A stretch of 5,944 nt of DNA from Clostridia bacterium (GCA_017504065.1 JAFVRU010000141.1:1-5944), one strand, 5' to 3'. Positions 1 to 5,944 are shown, numbered from the stretch's first letter. Notes: generated by a model from the sequence alone, not told the origin. A program made the numbers and translations.

Positions 1-618
1 CACCACCGTCAAACCCGCAGGCGCCATCTTCTTGTGCGCGCCCGCATAGATCAAGCCGAATTTGCTTACGTCCACGGGCTCGCTTAAAATACACGACGAC
101 ATATCCGCAACGAGCGGAATCTCCCCCGTATCGGGAACGTACGGGTATTTCGTACCGTAAATGGTGTTATTCAAACAAATATGCACGTAATCCGCGTCCT
201 TGCGGAATTCCGAACGCTCCACGCGCGGCACGTAGGAAAAGTTTTTATCCTTACTCGAAGCTACTATGGCGACATCGCCGTATTTTTGCGCTTCCTGATA
301 GGCTTTCGTGGAAAATTGTCCCGACAGAATATAGTCGGCTTTCCCGCTGCCCGACAGCAAATTCAACGGCACGGCAGCGAACTGCGTAGACGCCCCGCCC
401 TGTAAAAATAAGACCTTGTAATTGTCGGGAATTTGCATGACTTCCCGAAGCAGCCGTTCCGCGTCCTGAATAATCGTTTCGTACACGGGGGAGCGGTGGC
501 TCATTTCCATCACCGATAAACCGCTGCCCTGATAGTTCAGCATCTCGTCCGCCGCTCTTTGTAATACCGATTCCGGCAACATCGACGGACCTGCCGAAAA
601 ATTATATACTCTTTCCAT
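1..618 (-). CDS. serC: Phosphoserine aminotransferase SerC, N-terminal 206 residues (3' end outside window)
   Basis: A PLP-dependent class V aminotransferase that interconverts 3-phosphohydroxypyruvate plus glutamate and phosphoserine plus 2-oxoglutarate in cytosolic serine synthesis; it can also serve vitamin B6 synthesis in some bacteria. The reading frame is open from the ATG at 618 to the window edge, giving 206 of the roughly 360 residues usual for the family. Recognisable blocks are NFSAGPSMLP (6-15), SVMEMSHRS (35-43), the phosphate-binding QGGASTQFAAVPLN (73-86) and AGAHKKMAPAGLT (192-204), in which K196 aligns with the lysine that forms the PLP Schiff base. Position 102, tryptophan in the E. 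coli enzyme, is phenylalanine here, and the Gln before the PLP lysine is His. The start is supported by AAGGAG at 627-632, 8 nt upstream. A promoter lies just upstream and the preceding gene has its own terminator, so serC opens a new transcription unit. Identification is secure; the C-terminal half cannot be judged. Confidence 0.96.
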   Translation of the reverse strand, partial: MERVYNFSAGPSMLPESVLQRAADEMLNYQGSGLSVMEMSHRSPVYETIIQDAERLLREVMQIPDNYKVLFLQGGASTQFAAVPLNLLSGSGKADYILSGQFSTKAYQEAQKYGDVAIVASSKDKNFSYVPRVERSEFRKDADYVHICLNNTIYGTKYPYVPDTGEIPLVADMSSCILSEPVDVSKFGLIYAGAHKKMAPAGLTVV

Positions 619-686
619 AACTTACGCTCCTTCAAATACTTTTTTGAATTGATCGCCGTTGTTTAATCAAAAATATTGATAGGAGT

Positions 687-715
687 ATTGTAACACAAAA
701 TATTAGAAATTGCAA
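687..715 (-). promoter_or_regulatory. Sigma-A type promoter of serC
   Basis: On the minus strand a -35 box TTGCAA (710-715) is followed by a 17-nt spacer and a -10 box TACAAT (687-692). The -10 is preceded by TGT, which gives an extended -10 (TGn) element. Transcription should start near 680, leaving a leader of about 60 nt before the serC ATG at 618. The promoter sits about 30 nt beyond the upstream gene's terminator, so serC is probably transcribed independently. I see no convincing operator or riboswitch in the leader. This is a prediction from sequence only. Confidence 0.75.
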
Positions 716-746
716 GGATTTGAAAGGGAAAACCTTGTGTTTTTCG

Positions 747-789
747 AAAAAATAAAGCGGATTTTTGTCAAAATACAAAAATCCGCTTT
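747..789 (-). terminator. Intrinsic terminator of the nucleotide-sugar dehydratase gene
   Basis: A 14-bp perfect inverted repeat (754-767 with 776-789, 8-nt loop) begins 5 nt after the TAA stop of the dehydratase gene. On the minus strand the stem is followed by a T-rich run (747-753, ATTTTTT when read on that strand). On the plus strand no T-run follows, so termination should act only on minus-strand transcripts. Confidence 0.88.
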
Positions 790-794
790 CTCAT

Positions 795-2747
795 TTAGTC
801 GTTGACCGCTTTATCCTGCGCCGTTTTTTGCTCCGCTTCCGATTGAATAAACCGTATTACGGGGCTTTCCCGACGGTCGATGGTATACGTCGGCACAAGC
901 GCTTTTACCCATTCTTTCATCTTGTCCGTTTCGCTGTACGCCGCTTCGTACAACCGTTCCAAGGACGACCAGAACGCCGTTTCGTTAATTTCGATCGGTT
1001 GCGCGATACTGATGAGTCCGTTCGGAGTCTTTTGCAACCCTTCTTCCGCCATCAGCCGTTCTTCGTAAAGTTTTTCGCCCGGTCGCAAACCCGTGCATTT
1101 GATTTCGATATCCACGTTCGGTTCAAATCCCGAAAGCTTGATGAGATTGTACGCAAGGTCGTAAATCTTGACGGGCTCGCCCATGTCCAATACGAAAATT
1201 TGTCCACTCTGCGCGTACACGCCCGCTTGTAATACGAGCGAAACGGCTTCGGGAATGGTCATAAAGTACCGAATGATATCCTTATGCGTAACCGTAACCG
1301 GTCCACCTGCCATGATTTGCTTTTTAAAGAGCGGTACAACCGAACCGTTCGAGCCGAGCACGTTCCCAAACCGTACGGCAACGAACTTCGTGTGTTTGCT
1401 GTGTTTTCCGATCGTTTGAATGATCATTTCGCAAATCCGTTTGGTTGCGCCCATGATATTCGTCGGGTTCACGGCTTTGTCCGTCGAGATTTGCACGAAC
1501 GTTTCCACCGCGTAATCGTCTGCGGCTTGCGCTACGTTCAGCGTACCGAACACGTTGTTTTTCACCGCTTCGTTCGGGCTTGTTTCCATGAGCGGCACGT
1601 GCTTATGCGCAGCGGCGTTGAATACGATTTGCGGACGATATTTGTCAAACACGTCGCGCACCTTTTTCTTATCGCGGATACTTGCGATCAAGGTTACCAG
1701 ATTGAGCGAAGGATAATCGCTTTTTAATTCCTGTTCGATATCGTACGCGTTATTTTCGTAAATATCCAAAATAATCAGTTGCTTGGGATTGTGCAACGCA
1801 ATCTGCCGACAAAGCTCGCTACCGATCGAACCGCCGCCGCCCGTTACAAGAATGACTTTGTTTTCAATATAGCCCATAACTTCGTCAAGATTGACGTTGA
1901 TCTGCGCCCGTCCGAGCAAGTCCTGAATTTGTACTTGGCGGAGTTTCGCAAACCCCACTTCGTCGCCACGAGACAATTCGGGCAACATTTTCAACGGCTT
2001 TTTACATTCCTTACAGCGGTTTAAGATTTCCCGCATCGTTTCTTTGTTTACAGACGGAAGCGCGACAAAAATTTCGTCCACGCGGTACTTTTTGGCGTAC
2101 ATCGCTACGTCTTTCGTCGAACCGACAACGCGGACGTCGTAAATGAGTTTCCCTTTGAGCATGGGATTATCGTCCACGATACAAACGGGTTTATACGGGC
2201 TGGTTTCGCTGAATAACGATTTACGGACTAACGCCAAACCCGCTTCTCCGCCGCCGACGATCAACACACGTTTTTTATCCTGTTTTCTTACAAGAAAATA
2301 CGAATAGACGGATTCCAAAATACGTTTTGCAAACCGCGAAGCAATGAGCGAAAGGAACAACAGCGTACAGAAAAACAATACGATGCTATACCCCAAATAA
2401 TACTGATACCGATCGATGCAAAATATGTAGACGACGTTGACGAGCCCCAAACACACGACCGCGCATAATATCCGAACGGATTCCAAAATGCCCGCCGTGG
2501 AAAATACCATCGAATACAGACGGAACAACGCAAAAAGAATAATCCCAACGAATACGTTTCCAACGATCCAAGCCGCTACCGGCCAGGAGATCGTCAAATA
2601 CGAAAAGATCGCCCAGTTGTTCATTAAGTACGTCGCGTAGGATAAAAACGCCAACGTAACCGCGTCGAAAAATACCAACGCGATCCGACGTTTTATTCCG
2701 CGGGCACGCAACTGTTCCGCCGTTAAATTGTTCGTTTTCTTCGGCAT
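795..2747 (-). CDS. Membrane-anchored nucleotide-sugar 4,6-dehydratase, CapD/WbpM/PglF/EpsC type
   Basis: 650 residues, close to the 580-660 usual for the large membrane-bound members of this family, which remove water from UDP-GlcNAc or a related UDP-sugar as the first step towards deoxy and amino sugars of capsules, exopolysaccharides or glycoproteins. Four hydrophobic helices (about 20-42, 55-77, 88-110 and 118-138) anchor the N-terminus. A first Rossmann-like domain follows, with VLIVGGGEAG at 161-170. The catalytic SDR domain starts with TGGGGSIGSE (302-311), then NAAAHKHVP (377-385) and ISTDKAVNP (420-428). Met432 and Lys436 in MGATK form the M-x3-K that replaces the usual Y-x3-K, as in WbpM. 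RFGNVLGSNGSVVP (459-472) and GLRPGEKLYEE (553-563) are further family signatures. The start is supported by AGGGGG six nt upstream of the ATG. It is a single-gene unit with its own strong promoter and terminator, and no glycosyltransferase neighbours are visible here. The family is certain; the exact sugar and the C5 stereochemistry are not. Confidence 0.93.
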   Translation of the reverse strand: MPKKTNNLTAEQLRARGIKRRIALVFFDAVTLAFLSYATYLMNNWAIFSYLTISWPVAAWIVGNVFVGIILFALFRLYSMVFSTAGILESVRILCAVVCLGLVNVVYIFCIDRYQYYLGYSIVLFFCTLLFLSLIASRFAKRILESVYSYFLVRKQDKKRVLIVGGGEAGLALVRKSLFSETSPYKPVCIVDDNPMLKGKLIYDVRVVGSTKDVAMYAKKYRVDEIFVALPSVNKETMREILNRCKECKKPLKMLPELSRGDEVGFAKLRQVQIQDLLGRAQINVNLDEVMGYIENKVILVTGGGGSIGSELCRQIALHNPKQLIILDIYENNAYDIEQELKSDYPSLNLVTLIASIRDKKKVRDVFDKYRPQIVFNAAAHKHVPLMETSPNEAVKNNVFGTLNVAQAADDYAVETFVQISTDKAVNPTNIMGATKRICEMIIQTIGKHSKHTKFVAVRFGNVLGSNGSVVPLFKKQIMAGGPVTVTHKDIIRYFMTIPEAVSLVLQAGVYAQSGQIFVLDMGEPVKIYDLAYNLIKLSGFEPNVDIEIKCTGLRPGEKLYEERLMAEEGLQKTPNGLISIAQPIEINETAFWSSLERLYEAAYSETDKMKEWVKALVPTYTIDRRESPVIRFIQSEAEQKTAQDKAVND

Positions 2748-2791
2748 TTTTAGCCCCCTGTCCGTTTTCGGTCTATATCAATTCAAATATG

Positions 2792-2821
2792 ATTATAGCA
2801 TAATTTTTCCGAGTATGTCAA
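2792..2821 (-). promoter_or_regulatory. Near-consensus extended -10 promoter of the dehydratase gene
   Basis: The minus strand carries a perfect -35 TTGACA (2816-2821), an 18-nt spacer and a perfect -10 TATAAT (2792-2797) preceded by TGC, giving an extended -10 element. The predicted transcription start is near 2785, leaving about 38 nt of leader before the ATG at 2747. It is the strongest-looking promoter in the window and suggests high, largely constitutive transcription. No obvious repressor operator overlaps it. Confidence 0.88.
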
Positions 2822-2888
2822 CCCATTCTTGCGTTTTTCCAAGGATTTACAAAATTTTTACATACGCGGCGTTTGTCGATCCAAGCCA

Positions 2889-2915
2889 CGAGCTTTGTAG
2901 AAGCTTCCACGCTCG
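2889..2915 (-). other. Unassigned hairpin between the hom terminator and the dehydratase promoter
   Basis: CGAGC (2889-2893) pairs with GCTCG (2911-2915). Inside it 2897-2901 pairs with 2906-2910 around a 4-nt AGCT loop, with a 3-nt bulge. The one non-Watson-Crick pair (2899 with 2908) is an A-C mismatch in plus-strand RNA but a G-U wobble in minus-strand RNA, so the fold is better in a transcript of the minus strand. No T-run follows, so it does not look like a complete terminator. It may be a back-up stop or 3'-end stabiliser for transcripts reading past hom, or chance. Confidence 0.35.
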
Positions 2916-2927
2916 CTCTCGTTGCTC

Positions 2928-2967
2928 AAATACAAAACAAGGCGAAAAATTCGCCCTGTTTTGTATT
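2928..2967 (-). terminator. Intrinsic terminator of hom, overlapping its stop codon
   Basis: A G+C-rich core (2941-2946 with 2950-2955) sits inside a longer imperfect stem that pairs 2929-2939 with 2957-2967, with one A-C mismatch (2940 and 2956). Read on the minus strand this gives an A-rich tract, a GGGCGA/TCGCC hairpin and then a T-rich stretch TTGTTTTGTATTT, the layout of an intrinsic terminator. The outer 5' arm includes bases of the TAA stop codon (2966-2968), so the coding region and terminator overlap. A+T-rich outer arms extending the hairpin are typical of this terminator class. Confidence 0.8.
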
Positions 2968-4264
2968 ATTCTTCTACGCGAATCATCGCTTGCACCGTCG
3001 CAAAATCGGTTGCGTTGATTTTCGCAAGCGCGCCTTTGACGCGATTTTCCGTCGTCTTATGCGTAATGACGATCAACGGCAATCTCGGCGTTTCGCCTTC
3101 GCCCACTTCTTCGCGACCCTTTTGCGAAAGCTTGACGATCGACACGCCGTATTTCGCAAAAATTCCGCTGATCTTCGCAAGCGTACCCGCTTTGTCTTCC
3201 ACCGACAACCGCACGTAATACGCCGACGGGAAATCGGAAACGAACTTCACCCCGCTATCCGCCGTAGCCGTATTCTTGAACGTGGAATATTTGATTTCGG
3301 CATGCGTAGCCGCATAGATCACGTCGCTAACGACTGCGCTCGCCGTCGGAAACGCGCCCGCGCCTTTCCCGTACAGCATAATGTCGTCCAACGCGTCGCC
3401 GCGCAGATATACCGCGTTATACGCGTCGTTTACGCCCGCCAAAGCATGCGTGGACGGAATAAACGTCGGATGTACGCGCACTTCGATTCCGTCGGGGGAA
3501 TTTTTCCCGATTGCAAGCAGTTTTAAGGTATATCCGAACTCCTTCCCGATCGCAATATCGTAGGAAGAAACCTTGGAAATCCCTTCGCGATATACTTTCG
3601 TGTACGGTACTTTGGTATGGAACGCCATCGACGACAAAATCGAAAGCTTGTACGTCGAGTCGAACCCTTCCACGTCGTTGGTCGGATCAAATTCCGCATA
3701 CCCGAGCCGTTGCGCTTCTTTCAAAGCCGTTTGATACTCCTGCCCGTCCTGATCCATCTTTGTCAAAATGTAGTTGGTCGTGCCGTTGACAATCCCCATC
3801 ATTTCGGTAATGTGGTTGGCTTGTACGCCGTCCAAAAGCGTACGGATAATGGGCACGCCGCCAACGCAACTCGCTTCATAATACAATCCGCAAGCGTTCC
3901 GCTTTGCAATGCGCTCCAACTCGTGCGAGCATTTGCTAATCATTTCCTTGTTCGCCGTTACGACGGATTTGCCTTCCTTTAACGCCATCATAACGAATTC
4001 TTTGGCAACGCCCACGCCGCCGATCGTTTCGATCACGATATCCACCGCGGGGTTGGCTACTACTTCCGCAATGCTGCCTGCGATACATTCGTCGGGCACG
4101 CCGAGTTCTTTTAATCTCGCTACGTTCTTGTCCAAAACACATTCCACGGAAATATCCACGCCTTGCGTTTTCAAATAGAACTCTCTATGGTCTACGAGCG
4201 TACGGTACGTACCGCCGCCGACGACGCCCAAGCCGAGAATCGCTACGCCTACTTTCTTTTTCAT
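2966..4264 (-). CDS. hom: Homoserine dehydrogenase with C-terminal ACT domain
   Basis: 432 residues, the usual length for the monofunctional bacterial enzyme that reduces aspartate 4-semialdehyde to homoserine with NAD(P)H, the branch point towards threonine and methionine. The N-terminal nucleotide-binding domain shows GLGVVGGG (11-18) and TANKE (103-107). The catalytic domain shows EASCVGGVPII (130-140), GIVNGTTNYIL (157-167) and EFDPTNDVEGFDSTYK (191-206). By alignment with the yeast enzyme, K106, E191, D202 and K206 correspond to its conserved catalytic and substrate-binding residues, so activity is expected. An ACT domain begins near residue 349 (YYVRLSVEDKAGTLAKISG) and in this family usually mediates amino-acid feedback control, often by threonine. 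The start is supported by AGGAG at 4274-4278, 9 nt upstream. It lies 37 nt downstream of coaX with no terminator or convincing promoter between, so it is probably the last gene of that operon, ending in the overlapping terminator. No other aspartate-pathway gene is in the window. Confidence 0.97.
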   Translation of the reverse strand: MKKKVGVAILGLGVVGGGTYRTLVDHREFYLKTQGVDISVECVLDKNVARLKELGVPDECIAGSIAEVVANPAVDIVIETIGGVGVAKEFVMMALKEGKSVVTANKEMISKCSHELERIAKRNACGLYYEASCVGGVPIIRTLLDGVQANHITEMMGIVNGTTNYILTKMDQDGQEYQTALKEAQRLGYAEFDPTNDVEGFDSTYKLSILSSMAFHTKVPYTKVYREGISKVSSYDIAIGKEFGYTLKLLAIGKNSPDGIEVRVHPTFIPSTHALAGVNDAYNAVYLRGDALDDIMLYGKGAGAFPTASAVVSDVIYAATHAEIKYSTFKNTATADSGVKFVSDFPSAYYVRLSVEDKAGTLAKISGIFAKYGVSIVKLSQKGREEVGEGETPRLPLIVITHKTTENRVKGALAKINATDFATVQAMIRVEE

Positions 4265-4301
4265 ACTATCTCTCTCCTGTCCTATCCCTGATTTTTCCGT
4301 T

Positions 4302-5084
4302 TTATTCTTCCGCTACGTTCAAATCGTATAAATATTTCAAGCCTTTCAAAGTCAACAACTTGTCTACCACGTCAATACATTCGATCTCTTTCGCGATCAC
4401 GTTGCTGAACCCGCCCGTCGCAATCGTTTTCACCGTCGGAGCTTTTAACTCCCGCTTGATCCGCTTGACGATATGCTCGACGAGCCCCGCGAACCCGAAC
4501 ACGATCCCCGCTTGCATATTCGTAACCGTGTTCTTGGCAATCGCGCTCTTGGGCGCTTCGATCTCCACGCGCGGCAATTTCGCCGTGCCGTTGACGAGCG
4601 AATCGAGCGAGCCCTTAATCCCCGGCGCAATCACCCCGCCGATGAATTCGTTCTTCTCGTTAATGATATTGAACGTCGTCGCCGTACCGAAATCCACGAC
4701 GATCATAGGCGTTCCGTCGCCGTAGCCGACGATCGCCGATACGCAATTCACGATCCGATCCGCGCCCACTTCCCGCGCGTCGTCGCAGCGGATATTCAAA
4801 CCCGATTTCAAGCCCGGCGCAACGTGCAGGGGCGTGAGCCCCAAATACAAAGAACACATTTTGTCGATCGTGTAATCGAGCGACGGCACGACGGACGAAA
4901 TAATCCCCCCGTCGATCTTGGAAACGTCGATCCCTTGCGCGAGCAACATACCGCTAAGCTGCGCGCCGTACTCATCCGAAGTCTTTTTGAAATCGGTCGC
5001 TACGCGGAAAGACATTTTTAATGCGTCCCCGTCGTAGATCGCGTATTTAATATTCGTATTGCCGATATCGATACATATAATCAT
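4302..5084 (-). CDS. coaX: Type III pantothenate kinase CoaX
   Basis: 260 residues, the usual size for the ASKHA-fold kinase that phosphorylates pantothenate to 4'-phosphopantothenate, the first committed step of coenzyme A synthesis. Type III enzymes characterised so far are not inhibited by CoA and need a monovalent cation. Visible motifs are the phosphate loop DIGNTNIK (6-13), SSVVPSL (63-69), EVGADRIVN (105-113) with the conserved Asp109 proposed as catalytic base, the second phosphate motif DFGTATTFN (131-139), GGVIAPGI (149-156) and ATGG (222-225). No expected active-site residue is missing. The ATG at 5084 is preceded by AGGTAGG (5091-5097), located inside the last codons of the upstream transporter gene, whose stop lies only 3 nt away. 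Translation of the two is therefore probably coupled. No second pantothenate kinase can be seen here, so whether this is the cell's only one is unknown. Confidence 0.97.
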   Translation of the reverse strand: MIICIDIGNTNIKYAIYDGDALKMSFRVATDFKKTSDEYGAQLSGMLLAQGIDVSKIDGGIISSVVPSLDYTIDKMCSLYLGLTPLHVAPGLKSGLNIRCDDAREVGADRIVNCVSAIVGYGDGTPMIVVDFGTATTFNIINEKNEFIGGVIAPGIKGSLDSLVNGTAKLPRVEIEAPKSAIAKNTVTNMQAGIVFGFAGLVEHIVKRIKRELKAPTVKTIATGGFSNVIAKEIECIDVVDKLLTLKGLKYLYDLNVAEE

Positions 5085-5087
5085 TTT

Positions 5088-5684
5088 TTACCTACCTTTG
5101 CGCACAACGCCGATTACTCGATACAGCGCAGGCGCGGCAACGATATTGATGGCAAGCTCCACCAAGAAATTGACTCCTGCGCAGCCGATCACCAAGAAAT
5201 AGATGACCGTATCCCCGTCCGCAACGAAATTTGCGCGGAGCGAATCGCTCATGAGCAGCGCGCCGAGAATAAACAACCCCGTATTCACGATCGGCGTAAC
5301 CACCGCCGCAGTCAACACGCCCGCATATTCGTTTTTGCCTTTTAAAAGCGAGTACGCCAAACCGCCGCAAAGCCCCGCAAGCATTCCTTTCCCGAAACAC
5401 AACAACGTCGTAATAAACGGATGGTCGTTGAATAAGATGGACGTGAACACGTCCGCGCCCGTTACTCCGTACAGCCATACGACTAACCCGAACACAAAGC
5501 CCAAAAACGCGCCCGCGAGTACGCCGTATAAAATTCCGCCCAACACAATGGGCACGAGTACGAAGCTCAAAGACGTCGTTCCGATCTTAAAATAGCCGCC
5601 GAACATTTGCAAAACGACAACGAGCGCAGTCAACACCGCGAGCCCCGTTACGTTTTTCGCTGAGAAAAAACTTTTGCTTTTCAT
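5088..5684 (-). CDS. ECF transporter S component, probably pantothenate-specific (PanT-like)
   Basis: 198 residues from the chosen ATG, the normal size for a substrate-binding S subunit of an energy-coupling factor importer. About six hydrophobic helices can be seen (roughly 11-29, 38-55, 57-72, 88-113, 121-146 and 160-190), with a basic C-terminus. Helix 1 holds the AxxxA motif (A16-x3-A20) that in this family contacts the EcfT scaffold. An upstream in-frame ATG at 5789 would add 35 residues, but it overlaps the -10 box of the promoter and that extension is charged and unlike the family. The ATG at 5684 has GGAG six nt upstream and is preferred; an in-frame ATG at 5696 lacks a good site. The stop is 3 nt before coaX, so the vitamin it imports is probably pantothenate; this rests on context, and folate or another vitamin cannot be excluded. 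No EcfA or EcfT gene is nearby, so it is likely a group II S-component sharing an energising module encoded elsewhere. Confidence 0.82.
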   Translation of the reverse strand: MKSKSFFSAKNVTGLAVLTALVVVLQMFGGYFKIGTTSLSFVLVPIVLGGILYGVLAGAFLGFVFGLVVWLYGVTGADVFTSILFNDHPFITTLLCFGKGMLAGLCGGLAYSLLKGKNEYAGVLTAAVVTPIVNTGLFILGALLMSDSLRANFVADGDTVIYFLVIGCAGVNFLVELAINIVAAPALYRVIGVVRKGR

Positions 5685-5781
5685 AACGCTCTCCATCGAG
5701 TTCTTAATAAAGATACCCGTGTTAAAAAATATGTATTTCCTTCTACGGTAGAACCGCCCAAAAGCGTATTCTCCAAGGTTA
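5685..5781 (-). promoter_or_regulatory. 5' leader of the S-component-coaX-hom operon, with two overlapping small hairpins
   Basis: The predicted transcript has about 95 nt before the S-component start. It contains two mutually exclusive short stems: TTCTA/TAGAA (5741-5745 with 5749-5753) and CGGT/ACCG (5746-5749 with 5753-5756). A run of six T on the minus strand (complement of 5724-5729) lies about 11 nt downstream, too far for an ordinary terminator. I do not recognise any known riboswitch. The leader may hold a regulatory fold or may simply be untranslated sequence. Confidence 0.4.
5691..5694 (-). promoter_or_regulatory. Ribosome binding site that decides the S-component start
   Basis: GGAG six nt upstream of the ATG at 5684 is the only well-spaced Shine-Dalgarno site among the three in-frame ATGs (5789, 5696, 5684). 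The site itself overlaps the ATG at 5696, which argues against that start. Confidence 0.7.
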
Positions 5782-5787
5782 ATACTC

Positions 5788-5816
5788 ATTATACCCTATT
5801 TTTTTGTTTTTCGCAA
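5788..5816 (-). promoter_or_regulatory. Promoter of the S-component-coaX-hom operon
   Basis: The minus strand shows a -35 box TTGCGA (5811-5816), a 17-nt A-rich spacer and a perfect -10 box TATAAT (5788-5793). The predicted transcription start is near 5780. The last bases of the -10 box overlap the most upstream in-frame ATG of the S-component frame (5787-5789), so that ATG cannot be within a transcript made from this promoter. Poly-A and poly-T tracts upstream (5817-5875) could act as an UP-like element. No gene is supported between this promoter and the window edge. Confidence 0.8.
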
Positions 5817-5944
5817 CAAAATGAAGCGGAAAAAGAAAGAAAAGTCTTGATTTTTTCTACGATTTTATTTTTTTCGGCACACAATCCCACTACAAAAGAA
5901 TATGATGTAATAGAAAGATAAAACCGCAGGATTTTTCCGTTAAG

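Noticed and set aside
712..737. Short inverted repeat CAAGG/CCTTG between the dehydratase terminator and the serC promoter
   Set aside because: The stem has only 5 bp with a loop of about 16 nt, overlaps the -35 box, and has no conserved half-site that would mark an operator.
765..1727. Long plus-strand open frames opposite the dehydratase gene (for example 765-1232 and 1284-1727)
   Set aside because: Their translations are rich in Arg, His and Phe with no domain resemblance, and they lie opposite a clearly conserved coding frame. They are mirror frames produced by its codon use.
2873..5021. Plus-strand open frames opposite hom and coaX (for example 2873-3526, 3617-3982 and 4473-5021)
   Set aside because: Same reason: they show no family motifs and are fully explained by the strong minus-strand genes.
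5715..5760. preQ1-I-like riboswitch suggested by GGTTCTA in the operon leader
   Set aside because: The conserved C-rich partner and the A-rich tail that completes the pseudoknot are absent at the required spacing.
5685..5789. 35-residue N-terminal extension of the S-component
   Set aside because: Its ATG overlaps the TATAAT box, it has only a weak and too-close ribosome site, and it adds a charged segment not expected before helix 1.
5789..5944. Minus-strand frame open from the window edge to a TAA at 5789-5791, possibly the end of an upstream gene
   Set aside because: The 51-residue translation is low-complexity (Lys, Phe, Ser rich), the DNA is far more A+T-rich than the true genes, and the frame runs through the promoter and its poly-A/T tracts. 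Sequence to the right would be needed to reconsider it.
5921..5944. Possible half of a terminator hairpin at the right edge (GGA and TCC flanking a T-run)
   Set aside because: Only a 3-bp stem can be seen and the sequence ends there, so no structure can be supported.
1..5944. Mobile elements, CRISPR arrays, tRNA or rRNA genes, defence or toxin-antitoxin systems
   Set aside because: No transposase or integrase, spaced direct repeats, tRNA-like folds or matching coding regions are visible. Nearly all sequence is explained by five housekeeping-type genes and their signals.

Overview
The window reads as an ordinary chromosomal stretch from a member of the Bacillota (Firmicutes), most likely a Clostridia-like bacterium. 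The pointers are strong purine-rich Shine-Dalgarno sites, sigma-A type promoters in A+T-rich gaps between moderately G+C-rich genes, intrinsic terminators, an ECF-type transporter S subunit, a type III pantothenate kinase and a homoserine dehydrogenase with a C-terminal ACT domain. The species cannot be named from this sequence.

All five supported genes lie on the minus strand, so transcription runs from the right end of the window to the left. The first unit starts at a promoter at 5788-5816 and carries, after a leader of about 95 nt, a six-helix ECF S-component (5088-5684, probably a pantothenate or related vitamin importer), coaX (4302-5084, type III pantothenate kinase, only 3 nt downstream) and hom (2966-4264, homoserine dehydrogenase, 37 nt further). 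It ends at a hairpin terminator that overlaps the hom stop codon. The second unit is a single gene with a near-consensus extended -10 promoter (2792-2821): a membrane-anchored CapD/WbpM-type nucleotide-sugar 4,6-dehydratase (795-2747), closed by a 14-bp perfect terminator hairpin. The third unit begins at a promoter at 687-715 and opens with serC (phosphoserine aminotransferase), which runs off the left edge of the window.

The S-component and CoaX together suggest uptake of pantothenate followed by its phosphorylation, the first step of coenzyme A synthesis. hom draws on aspartate semialdehyde for threonine and methionine, and serC makes serine. The dehydratase feeds cell-surface glycan synthesis. 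The gaps hold promoters, terminators, one extra hairpin (2889-2915) and an A+T-rich, gene-free right end (5817-5944).

I found no mobile element, CRISPR array, tRNA, rRNA, recognisable riboswitch or defence-like gene cluster, and nothing that amounts to a new system. The points most worth a second look are the structured leader and start site of the S-component gene, the coupling of that gene to coaX, and the inclusion of hom in the same unit.
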